Positions 44,101 to 55,055 of a stretch of DNA of 64,000 nucleotides are shown one piece after another (the stretch's first letter is position 1; every line of letters begins with the position of its first letter). A program made the translations under genes and the position numbers. The DNA comes from Larus michahellis (Eukaryota > Chordata > Aves > Charadriiformes > Laridae), in NCBI RefSeq assembly GCF_964199755.1, contig NC_133907.1, forward strand, positions 2,299,001-2,363,000, in the 5' to 3' direction. The notes beneath the pieces were generated by a model. The model was not told where the DNA came from. It did no database searches and worked only from the letters and a program-made list of their open reading frames with translations.

Positions 44101-47055
44101 TGATAGCATTCCTCAGAGCAACCTGCCTCATCTTAGTGACATTATAAAGAAAACAAACACAAAAGGCACCATACTGGAAAGCTAGTGTAGACAGAAGAGG
44201 TATGGAAACATCATCATTTAAAGAAAAAAATGAAAGAAATCTAGTAAGGGAGGTTTGTTTTGGTTATAATGAAATGAGATTGTATCTAAACATTTTATGG
44301 ATTTGGAATGCAAGAAGTACGTAAGCAGGATTTTGCCAAGTTTTTCTTTTAATGACTTCTCTGTAATAACTGATTAAAATAAATCATGCTGTAGCTTCTT
44401 TACTGAGCTGCCTCAGACTTAATGAAAACACATCACGAAAGGCCATTATACAAGTTTTTTTGTGAATTCTCCAGCAGTCTAAAATAGTTAGGGATATGAT
44501 TCCAGACTATAGGTTACTTTCTTACACTACCTAAAATAAATTCTCACCATCAGAGACAGAGTTCAAGGGCTTGCCCCTATGCCATTAATGAGCTTTTACT
44601 CATTTTTGACATTCCAAACAAATCCAATAACTCAATTAAATATGGGATGCGTTCCCACCGTTGACGGAAGAAACTAATACATGTTCTGAAGAAAGTCAGA
44701 TGAATATTTTATCTCTCAAAATACAAGATGGGGAAAACTTCCAATCCAAAGGAAATGACACACCCAGATGGAAGGCCAAGTTTTTTATGTGAAGTTGTTC
44801 CTTGTCAATTTTGTCTGGATGGCGTTACTTGCAGTACTCTTCCATTACCACAGAAGTATAACATTGCCATCACTATTACTTGATTTTCTAGCTAGGACAG
44901 TAAACCCATCCATCTGTGTAAACTATTTATTAATGACCAGACAAAATGGCAGGCAACAAATAACAGCATCTTGTTTAGGAAAGATGGTTAGTTAGGGGAG
45001 CAGTAGACAATTTGTATATTCTTGTGTCGGAAAGTCAGATTGTTTTTATGAAACTATAAAACTCGTTTCCCTTAATTATTTTTAGCAGAGCAAAAGAGGG
45101 AGCTAGTTTTGCTGCTCTGTACAGTTTAGTGGCCCAGTAAGTTTGCTCATTCATTACTATTCCTTGACATGAAGCCATCCAAGTAGAATTGTATGACTTG
45201 GCAGCCTGAAGCCATCCCTCCTACACCCTCATCCCCAGCAAGAACCCATCAAGCCTAACATCCTTGCGATTTTAAAAACTATGTGAAGGTGAGTACTGGT
45301 TCATGTGTCGGTATGATCATACAACATGCTAGCTCTTACCCCTGTATTATTGCCAGCATTTCCACTGACTCAAAGAGAAAAAAAAAAGTCTGTGCAGGCC
45401 AAGTTGCCACCTTCCTAAAGCTTTCCTGTCATTAAAAGAGATGCACACAAAACAGAACTCTTGCAGTTTGACTGCTTTTAGGTGTTCTAGATTCAAACTT
45501 TTTAAATTCTGAAGGATCATCTCTCCTACAGGAGCCACACCATCCTCTTTTATATCAGGGTGGAGTAGTGAGCCACCTGCATCACACAGAGACTGAATCA
45601 CTAACCCTTGCCCTGTAAAGACCGGAGTGCGTTATTATCCCATTACAGCTCAAGATAGTTATTTGAAAAGTTATTCAGTACTGTGTCACTTTAGGCTTCC
45701 AGTTCATTCTCTTGCAGATGCAAGTATCAGTTTAGAAGAAAAGAAGATATGGGGGGTTTCTAACTTATAACCCCACCCTCAACTTTACTTGGGGTTCTTT
45801 CTGCTTCTTCAACAACAATTAAGATTCTTCAGACCAGTTTATGCTCTGAGTTATACTTGCACAAACCTTTTGCCTTTAAAATGTCTTACTAACAACTGTA
45901 CATCCCAGATGGCCTTTAGAAGTTTGTCACAGGTGATGTCATGGGCAGAGTAAACGCTGAGGATGCTGCTGAGTAAAATGCAGAGTCCGAGACAAAGCTG
46001 TGAGGCTCTCTGGAAAAAATTAAGCATGTTAATATGAATTAAGTGAGCAAATTGAAGTGCCAAATCTCAAATGTTATTGAAGTTAATTTACAGAACAAAA
46101 ATGTGGTTTAAAAGTGCACTAACTAATAAAACGCCTGTCACACATCAAGTAGTAGAGAAATGAGGTATGGAGTACAAATAACACAAAGGCTTTGGAACAG
46201 TAAATATCAGAATTTTCAGGTGTATGTGAGAAGTGTGTACACAAATACTACAACAGTAAGGAGAAGCACGAGTTAGAACTGACCAGCCAGAGAGAGACTG
46301 CTGTCTTACGTGAAGATTGATTTACAGTTTAGCTTCTAAAATGTGAAGGAGATTAAATGCCAGTTTATTGTCATACAAAAATAAATTAAATTCTGAAGCT
46401 GCACTTAAATCCTGTTGCTACAAATTACTTTACCATTCTTGGTACCTTTAACCTAAACAAGAATTAAAACCTATAAACTTTAAACTTCAAAGCCTGTTTA
46501 ATCTTATTTTAAAAAGTAAGATAACAAACATAAAGGAAGAACACCCTAGCAGATAAAACAATGACTGATAATTCACATCCTCAAAGACATTTCTGAAACA
46601 TGCCTTTTAAAACAAGTCCAAGAGCAATTCAAGCTATGAAAACTGCAGCAGATGTTATGCAGAGAAAGAGCAGCAGACTGCCGAGTCTAGGTAAAATGAT
46701 ACGTTACCTAGCTAAACAGAAAGAAGCAGTATCTACTAGTCGTTTGTAAAACAGGTGAGGAGAGGGAGAGTCATTTCTTTGGCTCAAGAACAGAGTCCAC
46801 TGTAGAGAATTAATGCAAATGAGGTGTCTCAACTAAAACATCTAATAAAGGAGCTCTTTCCTCTGTTTTCTCAGCCCAATGATGTATGTTGTCCTATGAT
46901 TTGATTTGCACCACAGAGAACTGGGCAGCAGGGTCTTGGTTCAACCCCATTCAAGCCTCAGTGCCAATGAAATAGTGCTCAATACTGATAGCTGGAATGT
47001 GTTCAATAATTTGTAGAGAAAGAAAGAAGTACAGAGAGACAAGGAGGAGCTCTTA
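41160..47055. other. Intergenic, TAF4 to the CR1 element
   Basis: AT-rich, no exon, RNA gene or named repeat recognised. All open frames here are 60-101 residues with no family resemblance. It is the left part of the 14.8 kb between the two start codons. Confidence 0.6.
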
Positions 47056-48350
47056 CCATGCCTGGTAAGATTATGGAGCAGATCCTCCTGGAAGCACTGC
47101 TGAGGCAGAAGAATAATGAAGAGGTGATTGGGTACAATCAACATGGCTTCACCAAGGGCAAATCGTGCCTGACAAACCTAGTGGCCTTCTATGAGAAGGT
47201 CACAACATCAATAGACAAGGGGAGAGCAACTGACGTCATTTACCTGGACCTGAGCAAAGCCTTTGACACTGTCCCGCATGACATCCTGGTCTCCAGGCTG
47301 ATAAAATATGGGTTTGATGGATGGACAATTCAGTGGGTAAAGACCTGGCTTGACGGCCGCACCCAAAGAGTGGCTGACAATGGGTCCATGTCCAAGTGGA
47401 GGCCAGTGACAAGTGGAGTCCCTCAAGGATCAGTACTGGGACCAGTCTTGTTTAACATCTTCGCCAGTGACATGGACAGTGGCATAGAGTGCACCCTCAG
47501 CAAGTTTGCCGACAACACCGAGCTGTGTGGGGCAGCTGACACGCTGGAGGGAAGAGATGCCAACCTCATGAAGTTCAACAAGGCCAAGTGCAAGGTCCTC
47601 CATCTGGGTTGGGGCAATCCCTAGCACCGATATAGGCTGGGCAGTGACTGGCTTGAGAGCAGCCCTGAAGAAAAGGACTTGGGGGTGCTGGTGGACGAGA
47701 GGCTCAACATGAGCCGTCAGTGTGCACTAGCAGCCCAGAAAGCCAATCGTATCCTGGGCTGCATCAGGAGAAGCGTGGCCAGCAGGTTGAGGGAGGTGAT
47801 TCTCCCCCTCTACTCCACTCTCGTGAGACCCCACCTGGAGTACTGCGTCCAGTTCTGGAGCCCCTACTACAAGAGAGAGATGGATGTGCTGGAGCGTATC
47901 CAGAGAAGGGCCCCGAGGATGATCAGAGGGCTGGAGCACCTCTCCTATGAGGACAGACTGAGAGAGTTGGGGTTGTTCGGTCTGGAGAAAAGGCGGCTCT
48001 GAGGAGACCTTATAGTGGCCTACCAGTATCTTAAGGGGGCCTACAAGAAAGCTGGGGAGGAACTTTTTGGGATGTTGGGTAATGGTAGAACTAGAGGGAA
48101 TGGACTAAAACTAGAGATGGGTCGATTCAGACTGGACGTTAGGAAGAAGTTCTTCACCATGAGGGTGGTGAGACACTGGCACAAGTTGCCCAGAGAGGTG
48201 GTGGAAGCCCCATCCCTGGAAGTTTTTAAGGCCAGGCTGGATGGGGCTCTGAGCAACCCCATCTAGTGGGAGGTGTCCCTGCCCATGGCAGGGGGGCTGG
48301 AACTGGATGATCTTTAAGGTCCCTTCCAACCCTAACAATTCTATGATTCT
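47056..48350 (+). mobile_element. CR1 LINE, 5'-truncated, with dead reverse transcriptase
   Basis: About 1.3 kb. It encodes the middle and C-terminal parts of the CR1 ORF2 protein in a single frame, beginning [14 protein letters not shown], with [31 protein letters not shown] and [16 protein letters not shown] (reverse-transcriptase blocks). Three lesions are visible. The catalytic FADD reads FADN (AAC at 47514). About 15 codons are missing at 47560 (GRDA joined to [10 protein letters not shown]). Stop codons stand at 47622 (TAG) and 48000 (TGA). The frame is otherwise kept to a TAG at 48264. A 3' UTR with GATCTTTAAGGTCCCTTCCA and an ATTCTATGATTCT tail follows. It lacks ORF1 and the endonuclease part, so it cannot move. 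Confidence 0.97.
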
Positions 48351-51029
48351 AAAGAAACACTGCTATGGAGCCTTCTGGAATTTTAGCCAAACCCAATTAG
48401 TAAAGATAGATTTCTGCACAGGGAATGGTGAAATTTGCTAGTCTGCAAGATCTAGGAGTCTGAAGTATGCAGTGAATACAACTTGTACTCTCCAAAACAT
48501 GATTTTGTTCTGAAACGACTGTCCACAGAGCAATGTATCAGGCTGTACTCCCATCTGCTCCTTAGTTCTCCACTGAGACTACTGTCAAGTGTACCAAGTA
48601 GGTCAGTTGTGATAGTCTAGTTGTAACTTGGACTCTTTTCAGCCTAGAAGTGGATTTAGATCATTGGTTATCACTGCAGCTCTTGAACCTCTTGGAAAGT
48701 TGGGCATGGAGCTAAATACACAGATCTTACTCTCCCAGTTAGTGCATAAACCTGAAACCCTACAAAATCTTTATTTGCAGACTAATCCTTTGCAGCATTT
48801 CATCCCTCAAAGACTTTTTTTTGCCTCCTTTCTCCGTTTATTATCTCTTATTCTCCTTTCAGCACAGCCTCCACTCCGCCTTTTGCTTACTTCATGCCTA
48901 AAAAAATTTCATGAAATCCTACTTTCATCCCATCCCCTCACATCAGTGCATCTGTGAGAAGGATACACAGAGGCTTGCAGTTCACTTCAGCACAACACTA
49001 CTCAAGAAAAAGCAGCCTATGCAGCAAAAAAAAAAACAGTCAGAGATTTTTCCTAAAGGAACTTGGTATTTTAGGCTATGTTCAGTGCTCCCCACTGTCC
49101 TAGATAGACAACTATCTCTCTTTATGCCCTAATTATTTCTAAACTTAGGTCTGAATCCTCTTACTTATTTGAATGGGAGATAGATGCCTAAACACCTTTT
49201 TTAGAATCTAGGTCTGGCTTGTAAGACTTCATCCTTCAACTTTTGTGACGAAACTGCAAACTTCAGCTTTGTCAACCTTTTTTGTATCACATACATTATC
49301 CATTTACCTGTCTTCATGAAAGGATCTCTTATCTCCACCTTACACACCTGTGAATAAACCACCACCTAGTTAGCCAGGATAACTTCATCTTGCCATTTGT
49401 GATTCAGAAAGCCTCCGTATAAAAGGCATGTGCACTTTTCTAACTGCTCCATTCCCCCAGACTTCAACGATGAAATGAATTGCAACAGCAGACAAGATTT
49501 TGGGTTGTGTTCTTGGTCTTATGTCTAGTACTTAGTGTGGGTTCTTAGTCTCATTTTCACAGCTTGTAAAGTAGACCCGGTAGTGTAGTGATGTGAGCAT
49601 GAAAAAGGTCTGGAATCACAGTTTGAGTTCATTCTAATAAAAGATGTTATGCATGTCCAAGATCTTTCAGTTTTACAAAAATAAGTAAATGTATGTTCCC
49701 TCCTCACTCTGTTGCATCAGAAATGTCCCAATGACTTCTAACCTCTCTAGGTTCAAGTAATCAAACACAACTTTTGTAAGTAGGTCCTGTGGATTCATGA
49801 GGTACAAACAGCAAGGACTGGCCAGGTCGGAAGGGCACTGTTGTCTTATCCCATAAATTTAACTGGATATATTGAACCTATCTTAAAAAAACTAAGAGTT
49901 TAGGCTTTGAATGCCCACATGGCAATTTGAGTCTTCCACACGGAAGTGCTACACAAACAGAAAAATTCTCCAGTATTTTTTTGTAATTTTACCATTGGAT
50001 TTTCACAAATACGAAAAAGAAATTATCATTTTGTGTTATAGCAAAGAACTGTCTTTCCCTGTAGAAAATGGTTGATTTATCAGGAAAAAGAGTAAACTGA
50101 CTACAGTATGAAAAATGGTATTGAATGCATACATGGAACAAGCAAATAAAGATATACTCTTTTAATGTGAGTGTATTTATAATAAAGCTGGTTAAAAAGT
50201 ATCGATTAAGCGCCTGTTAAATCTCATAGGTAATTCAAAATGTTACTTTTTAAATCCCTATAGGTAAAGCTTAATCTCAGATACTGACACCATATTTTAT
50301 AATGACTGTGTATCTGTACAAAATAAGTACTTTGTTTTCATCCAAACTCAGGCAAAAATTTCATCCTCTTACATTTATATTTCATACAGTTAGATCATTC
50401 AAATAACAAGCAATGCCCATATCGTGGTCTTACTTTGACACTCACAAACTCTGGGGGTCTGGATAAGAAGTTTAAACTCTCTGCCATCGCATCCTTATTG
50501 GTAAAATATATTTTGTCTTGGCTGTGCAACACACTTGGGCTGCTGAGAAATGCAATGGAATAATGCAGATTTATGCCAGTTCCAATAAGTACACAGTTGA
50601 GGTACTAATTAAGAAAGCCAATCCCACACAAGCCTAAAACTACGACATTTTTTAAAATATTTCATTTAAATCCAGGAGTTAAACTGACTTTAAATTTGAT
50701 ATATGGGGGTGGAATGAAAGATGTCAAAATTGAAATGTCTGAGGCATAGACTCAAGACTGAGAAAAAGAGAAAAAGAGAAAGGGGAGAGAGGACAGTATT
50801 ATATGTGTTAAAATCTCTCTATTTCTGGAATAAAAAAGAAAACAACACCTATTGTTTTGAGGGAATTTCTTTCAGAAGAGATACCCCTTTTCCTGAGATA
50901 TAAGACAAACTAATGTAATGAAGCACTATTTGTAACATACATCATTGTAACTCTTTTTCTTAGACTGTAGGAAATGGAGAAACTAATTGTATAAAGCACA
51001 CATTATCTAAATAAAAGTTACTGAATTTT

Positions 51030-51600
51030 CAATTTTTTTCTGCTTATTCATGTTTCTTTTTTTTTAATTTCCTTATTTCTTTTTCCTTCCCTCCCTCTTC
51101 CTTTTATTTTAGTTTCCTTCAGTTGGCTTTACATATTTTTTTTAATTTTTCTACTTCCTCTGCTTTTCTTTATTTAGAATAAAAACACATAGATGGATTT
51201 TTTTTCCCCTTCTCATCTTTCCTGCATCTTTTTAGTTTTTCCATCTTTTTCTATTCCCTCCTTCATTCCTGGGCTCTTTTCTACTACTCATTCCCTGCAC
51301 CACTATGGAATCACGTTCTGTACTTGGTGACCTTACCTTCCTTCCCTCCAGCTACCACATTTTTCTTTGAAACTACTGGTATGTTTCTAACTTTTCTTCC
51401 TCCAGGGCTCACATGTTTCTCTCCCTTCCTTTGTATCATTTATTTGGCTTGCCACACCCAAATTCAAATCTGTTCCACTTTCACCTCCATTTTCCATGCT
51501 AGTCTCTCTTCTCTGCTCTTCCCTCTGCCTTTCGAGACCCTAGTCTTCCCTGTGCCACCTCTGGTATTTTTTCCCCCATCCAACTCCTAGAATTTCAATT
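51030..51600. repeat. Pyrimidine-rich region, about 570 bp
   Basis: The plus strand is dominated by T and C over nearly 600 bases, with almost pure runs such as CCTTCCCTCCCTCTTCC. The composition is strongly strand-asymmetric compared with its flanks. No repeat unit or coding match is visible. Confidence 0.7.
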
Positions 51601-53540
51601 CAACCACTGCTACCATTAGCTGCCATTTTCCTCAGCAGCTGCACATGTCTCACTAATTCCTACTGCCACCGACTGCAAACATATCCTGCTGTCCCCAGGT
51701 GCAAGAGGTGACGATTTAGCAGCCAGTGCCTGGCTCACTTCTTACGACAGTTGGAACTTGTTACAGACATCTTTCCAACACCTGCCCTCTGCCATTAACT
51801 CTGCCAGATGTCACTTCAGCTCACATTGCCATGGACACAGCCATCAGCCACCACATAAGTGCTCTCTCACCATCATTCTCTTCTAACTGCTATGAAATGT
51901 CTTTAGATATATCCATGGTGAGCACACCAAATGCCACTAGTAGCACTCCAACTGCCATGGGAGTCGTCTTAGCTCTGGCAACATAGGATTTCCTGTAAAT
52001 GAACTAGCTATGTAGTGACATACTCTGACTGTACCCTACCTCCAGTCTCCAAAGACCACGGTGACCAGTGGTCCAAAATGCTGCTCTGTGAAAGCTGTGT
52101 CAGCTGCTATCATGAGGTGCAACTCTGCTAAGTTTTTTCCTAGTACCACAACAAACTGCAATCGGCTTCTTCATATGAAGTCAAATATTCCCTCTTCATA
52201 TGAGGGATGGCCAGGATCGCACACTTGCCATGGATTAACACAGCAAAAGATGCTCTTTCATTCCCCCTTTCAACACTTAATGGATGAAGAACTGTATTTT
52301 TTAACAAAGTAAATAACACTAATAGGGCAGTTAAAATGTGAGGTGTCATATTTCTTCTTGCTGATCACTTGTTATCTCTGACTGTTGTCAAACAAAATAT
52401 ATTGAGGAAATTCATTACAATAAGAGGATCTCCCAGAGGCAGGCGGAGTTATGGCTATGATGATTGTAACTAAAATTCCTTATATTTGCATATCTGTCCT
52501 TACCAATGTAGAGTTTATGCCACTCCGGTGTATTCTTCTTTTTCCACATTGCTTTAATTAGTTTTCTTGCAGGACCCATGCTGCTGTATGGGTACGTGAT
52601 CATCCCTTTATCTTTCCTGGTATTTAAAAAAAAGTGAAAGGATAAAACAATCATAATATGTTTTACTGAATACAGAACAAAATACTGGAACTAGAGGTGC
52701 TTATGATTCAGTGACATTTTGATGTGCACAAAAAAAATAAATTAGTTGGACTGAAAAACCTGGAGGACCATCTACCATTTCTAGAAAATATTTTAAGAGT
52801 GGACATAAGGAATATCAAGTTAAACATATTGTGGAGCTGGAGAATATAAACAAAAAGAGGAAGCACTGCTTCTCTATCTTTGGTTGCATTGCTTGTACTG
52901 ACATAATTTTTCCCATTCAAAATAATTATTTGTGACTGCCCCTGAACTGAGCATTTTATTATTATTATTATCATTATTTCTCACCATATTTTTTCTCCAT
53001 TTGAACTTTTCCACATTCTTAAACTAGATATTCCTCATACAGGGGAGCTAGATGAGCTTTTTTCATCAGGGAAGTTTCTAACCAGTAATTTGCCCACTAA
53101 AGGGTACTGTTTACTGCAGGAAAAAAGGAATCTTTTCTTGCTCTGTATAGGTTACACTTAAGCCTGAGCTAAAAATCTAAACAGATTGACTTTAAGGGCT
53201 TTCTTATTCAAAAATACTGTTTACCCAATTAATATATATGAAATAAATTATTTTTTTTAGCAGCTCTCTCCATGCTAGAACAATGAAAATTTAGCAAGAG
53301 AAAGACTGCACTTGTGTGTCCGTAAGAAAGAGTCAGAAGGAAGGCGTCTTCCCTGTTCAGCTAGGGAGATCTGCTCTCCAGGATGTATAAACAGCATGAA
53401 GAGCAGCACCATAAAATACATAAGGTCACGGGGCGGACAGCTTGGGGCATTTGGAGAACAGCTCTCTGAGCCATGGTGTGCAAGGAAGCAGGTTGTCCTG
53501 ACACGGGGATAAACCTGTGGACTGCATACCACTGTGTCGC

Positions 53541-53770
53541 TGTTGTCACTGATGGAACCAAGGCATGGCTGCGTACAGCTCCAGCAAAGCTCTTTACATG
53601 TAGACAATAGCTCCTGCTGTATTGTTGTGGTTTTGTATTGTTGTTGTATTGCTTCATTGTTGTATTGTCACTGTTGTATCACTGATGGAAGACACGAAAC
53701 CAAGGCATGGGTGCGTGCAGCTCCTGCAAACCTCTTTACATTTAGACAATGGCTCCTGCTGTACGGTATT
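53541..53770. repeat. Tandem duplication, about 131-bp period, two copies
   Basis: The segments at 53541-53630 and 53672-53767 share CACTGATGGAA, CCAAGGCATGG, TGCAAA/AGCAAA, CTCTTTACAT and TAGACAAT, then GCTCCTGCTGTA. The second copy carries a small insertion (GACACGAAA). Between them is a TTGTTGTATTG-rich spacer. It lies about 1.1 kb before the LSM14B start. Confidence 0.9.
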
Positions 53771-54500
53771 GTCGTCCAGCTGCTGGTTTTGAATCTTATT
53801 CATTTGCGTCACACACATTAGTGAGATTTGTGCACTCTGACCTGCTGCCCCAAATGTAACGGCCCTGCCTGATCCCCATCCACCCTCAGGTTGGTTAGTG
53901 ACTGCACCTCCTGTGACCATGTCTGCCAGATGCTACCGGTTGTCTCTCATTGACCCGCAGATGGCTGGGGAGCTGGGGGAGTCCCAGGAGACGCCGCACT
54001 GAAAGATTCATTCTCCAGCTGCGGCCTAGCATTGTGGTGCCTCTGCCGCCATGCGACCGGCCGCCATCGGCGCGCGGGGCACATCCCCTCTTGCCTGCTG
54101 AACAAAGGCAGGGTGTGCGCCTCGCCGGGCGGGCCCCAAGGCCTATTCCAGCAGGGAGCCAGGCTCCTCAACCGCCACCGAACCGAAGAGAGAAGGGGCT
54201 CGGGCGGGAGGCAGCCATCCCTCTTCTTGTCAGAGCGCTGCCGCGGCGTGAGGCAGGCTGGGAGCTTTGGAGCCGCCTCTGCTGCACACCCTTGGGGGAC
54301 CGGCGGGGAGCGGGCTGAGGTGAGGCGGCGGGCGGCTCCGGGGGCCAGGAAAGGCCTCCTCAGCGCCCGCCTTGGCGTGGCGGGGGGGCGATCACTCCCC
54401 CGACCCCCTCCGCGTTATGTGACAAAACCTCTCCGAACGGGGTGCGCGGCGGTGACACACGGCACGACCCTGTCAGCGGCGCGGCTCCGCCGCCGCCGCC

Positions 54501-54560
54501 CGCCCCGCCCCGCCCCGCCCCGCTCCGCTCCCCTCCCCTCCCCTCCCCTCCCCTCCCCTC
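54501..54560. repeat. Pentanucleotide array, GC boxes then CT elements
   Basis: Twelve 5-bp units: four CGCCC, two CGCTC-like (CGCTC, spelled CGCTCCGCTC), then six CCCTC. A second GC-box cluster lies at about 54594-54611. The array offers many Sp1/KLF-type sites. The minus strand is (GAGGG)n, a quadruplex-forming pattern, and the plus strand could form an i-motif. Confidence 0.85.
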
Positions 54561-54618
54561 AGCCGCCACAGCGCGGGAAGGGCGCGAGCGCCCGCCCCGC
54601 CCCGCCCCGCCCGCAGCG

Positions 54619-54624
54619 CACGTG
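54619..54624. promoter_or_regulatory. E-box CACGTG (distal)
   Basis: A palindromic CACGTG in the sequence GCACGTGGC, about 180 bp before the TATA box. A candidate site for USF, MYC/MAX or related bHLH-ZIP factors, inferred from motif only. Confidence 0.5.
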
Positions 54625-54643
54625 GCACCCGCGCCTGGGCTGA

Positions 54644-54651
54644 TCACGTGA
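54644..54651. promoter_or_regulatory. E-box TCACGTGA (proximal)
   Basis: A perfect 8-bp palindrome in GATCACGTGACG, the extended form preferred by USF and MiT/TFE factors. It sits 20 bp after the first E-box. Binding is inferred from motif only. Confidence 0.55.
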
Positions 54652-54735
54652 CGCGGGCTTCCCCCCTCCTCTTCACCCCCCCCTTCCCTCCGCGTCTGAC
54701 CCCGTCTCCCGTCTGGTCAATAGCGGGCGGCGGCG

Positions 54736-54745
54736 GCGCATGCGC
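54736..54745. promoter_or_regulatory. NRF1 site
   Basis: GCGCATGCGC, the palindromic core of the NRF1 consensus, about 57 bp before the TATA box. Confidence 0.65.
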
Positions 54746-54801
54746 GGCTGGGTCGCAGCACGCCCCCGCCCTGCCCCCCCCCAGCCCGTCTCCCTCCGCC
54801 C

Positions 54802-54809
54802 TATATAAG
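54802..54809 (+). promoter_or_regulatory. LSM14B: LSM14B TATA box
   Basis: TATATAAG on the sense strand, 125 bp before the ATG. It predicts a start at about 54832-54840 and a 5' UTR of about 100 nt. TATA boxes are uncommon in CpG-island promoters, so both a focused and a dispersed start are possible. Confidence 0.7.
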
Positions 54810-54934
54810 GCGGGCGCGGCGGGGCTCCCGGCTCCGCAGTGTGCGTGGGCGGGCGCGCGGTTCCGCGCGGCGGTGCGGCCACCCGCGCGGCCTCCTCGTC
54901 CCTCCGCCCCTCAGCCCGGCCCAGCGCCGCAGCC

Positions 54935-55055
54935 ATGAGTTCGGGGACCCCCTACATCGGCAGCAAGATCAGCCTGATCTCTAAGGCGCAGATCCGCTAT
55001 GAGGGCATCCTCTACACCATCGACACCGAGAACTCCACCGTGGCGCTGGCCAAGG
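54935..55055 (+). CDS. LSM14B: LSM14B coding exon 1
   Basis: 121 nt, 40 codons plus one base (phase 1): [20 protein letters not shown] then [20 protein letters not shown]. This is the first half of the LSm fold. The donor is AAGG then GTGAGG at 55056. Confidence 0.97.

Larger units (their letters stand above)
48351..53949. other. Intergenic, CR1 to the LSM14B promoter
   Basis: AT-rich. It holds a possible old repeat relic at 49170-49215, a pyrimidine-rich stretch at 51030-51600, a TTA repeat at about 52956-52972 and a tandem duplication at 53541-53770. No exon or RNA gene recognised. Confidence 0.6.

Noticed and set aside
53270-53830. A possible solo LTR
   Set aside because: I could not find matching TG...CA ends, a target duplication, or a convincing poly(A) signal arrangement. 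Reported only as a tandem duplication.
54032-54643. 203-codon plus-strand frame in the LSM14B promoter
   Set aside because: Low-complexity Arg/Pro composition, runs through the pentanucleotide array, and lies upstream of the TATA box. No family resemblance.
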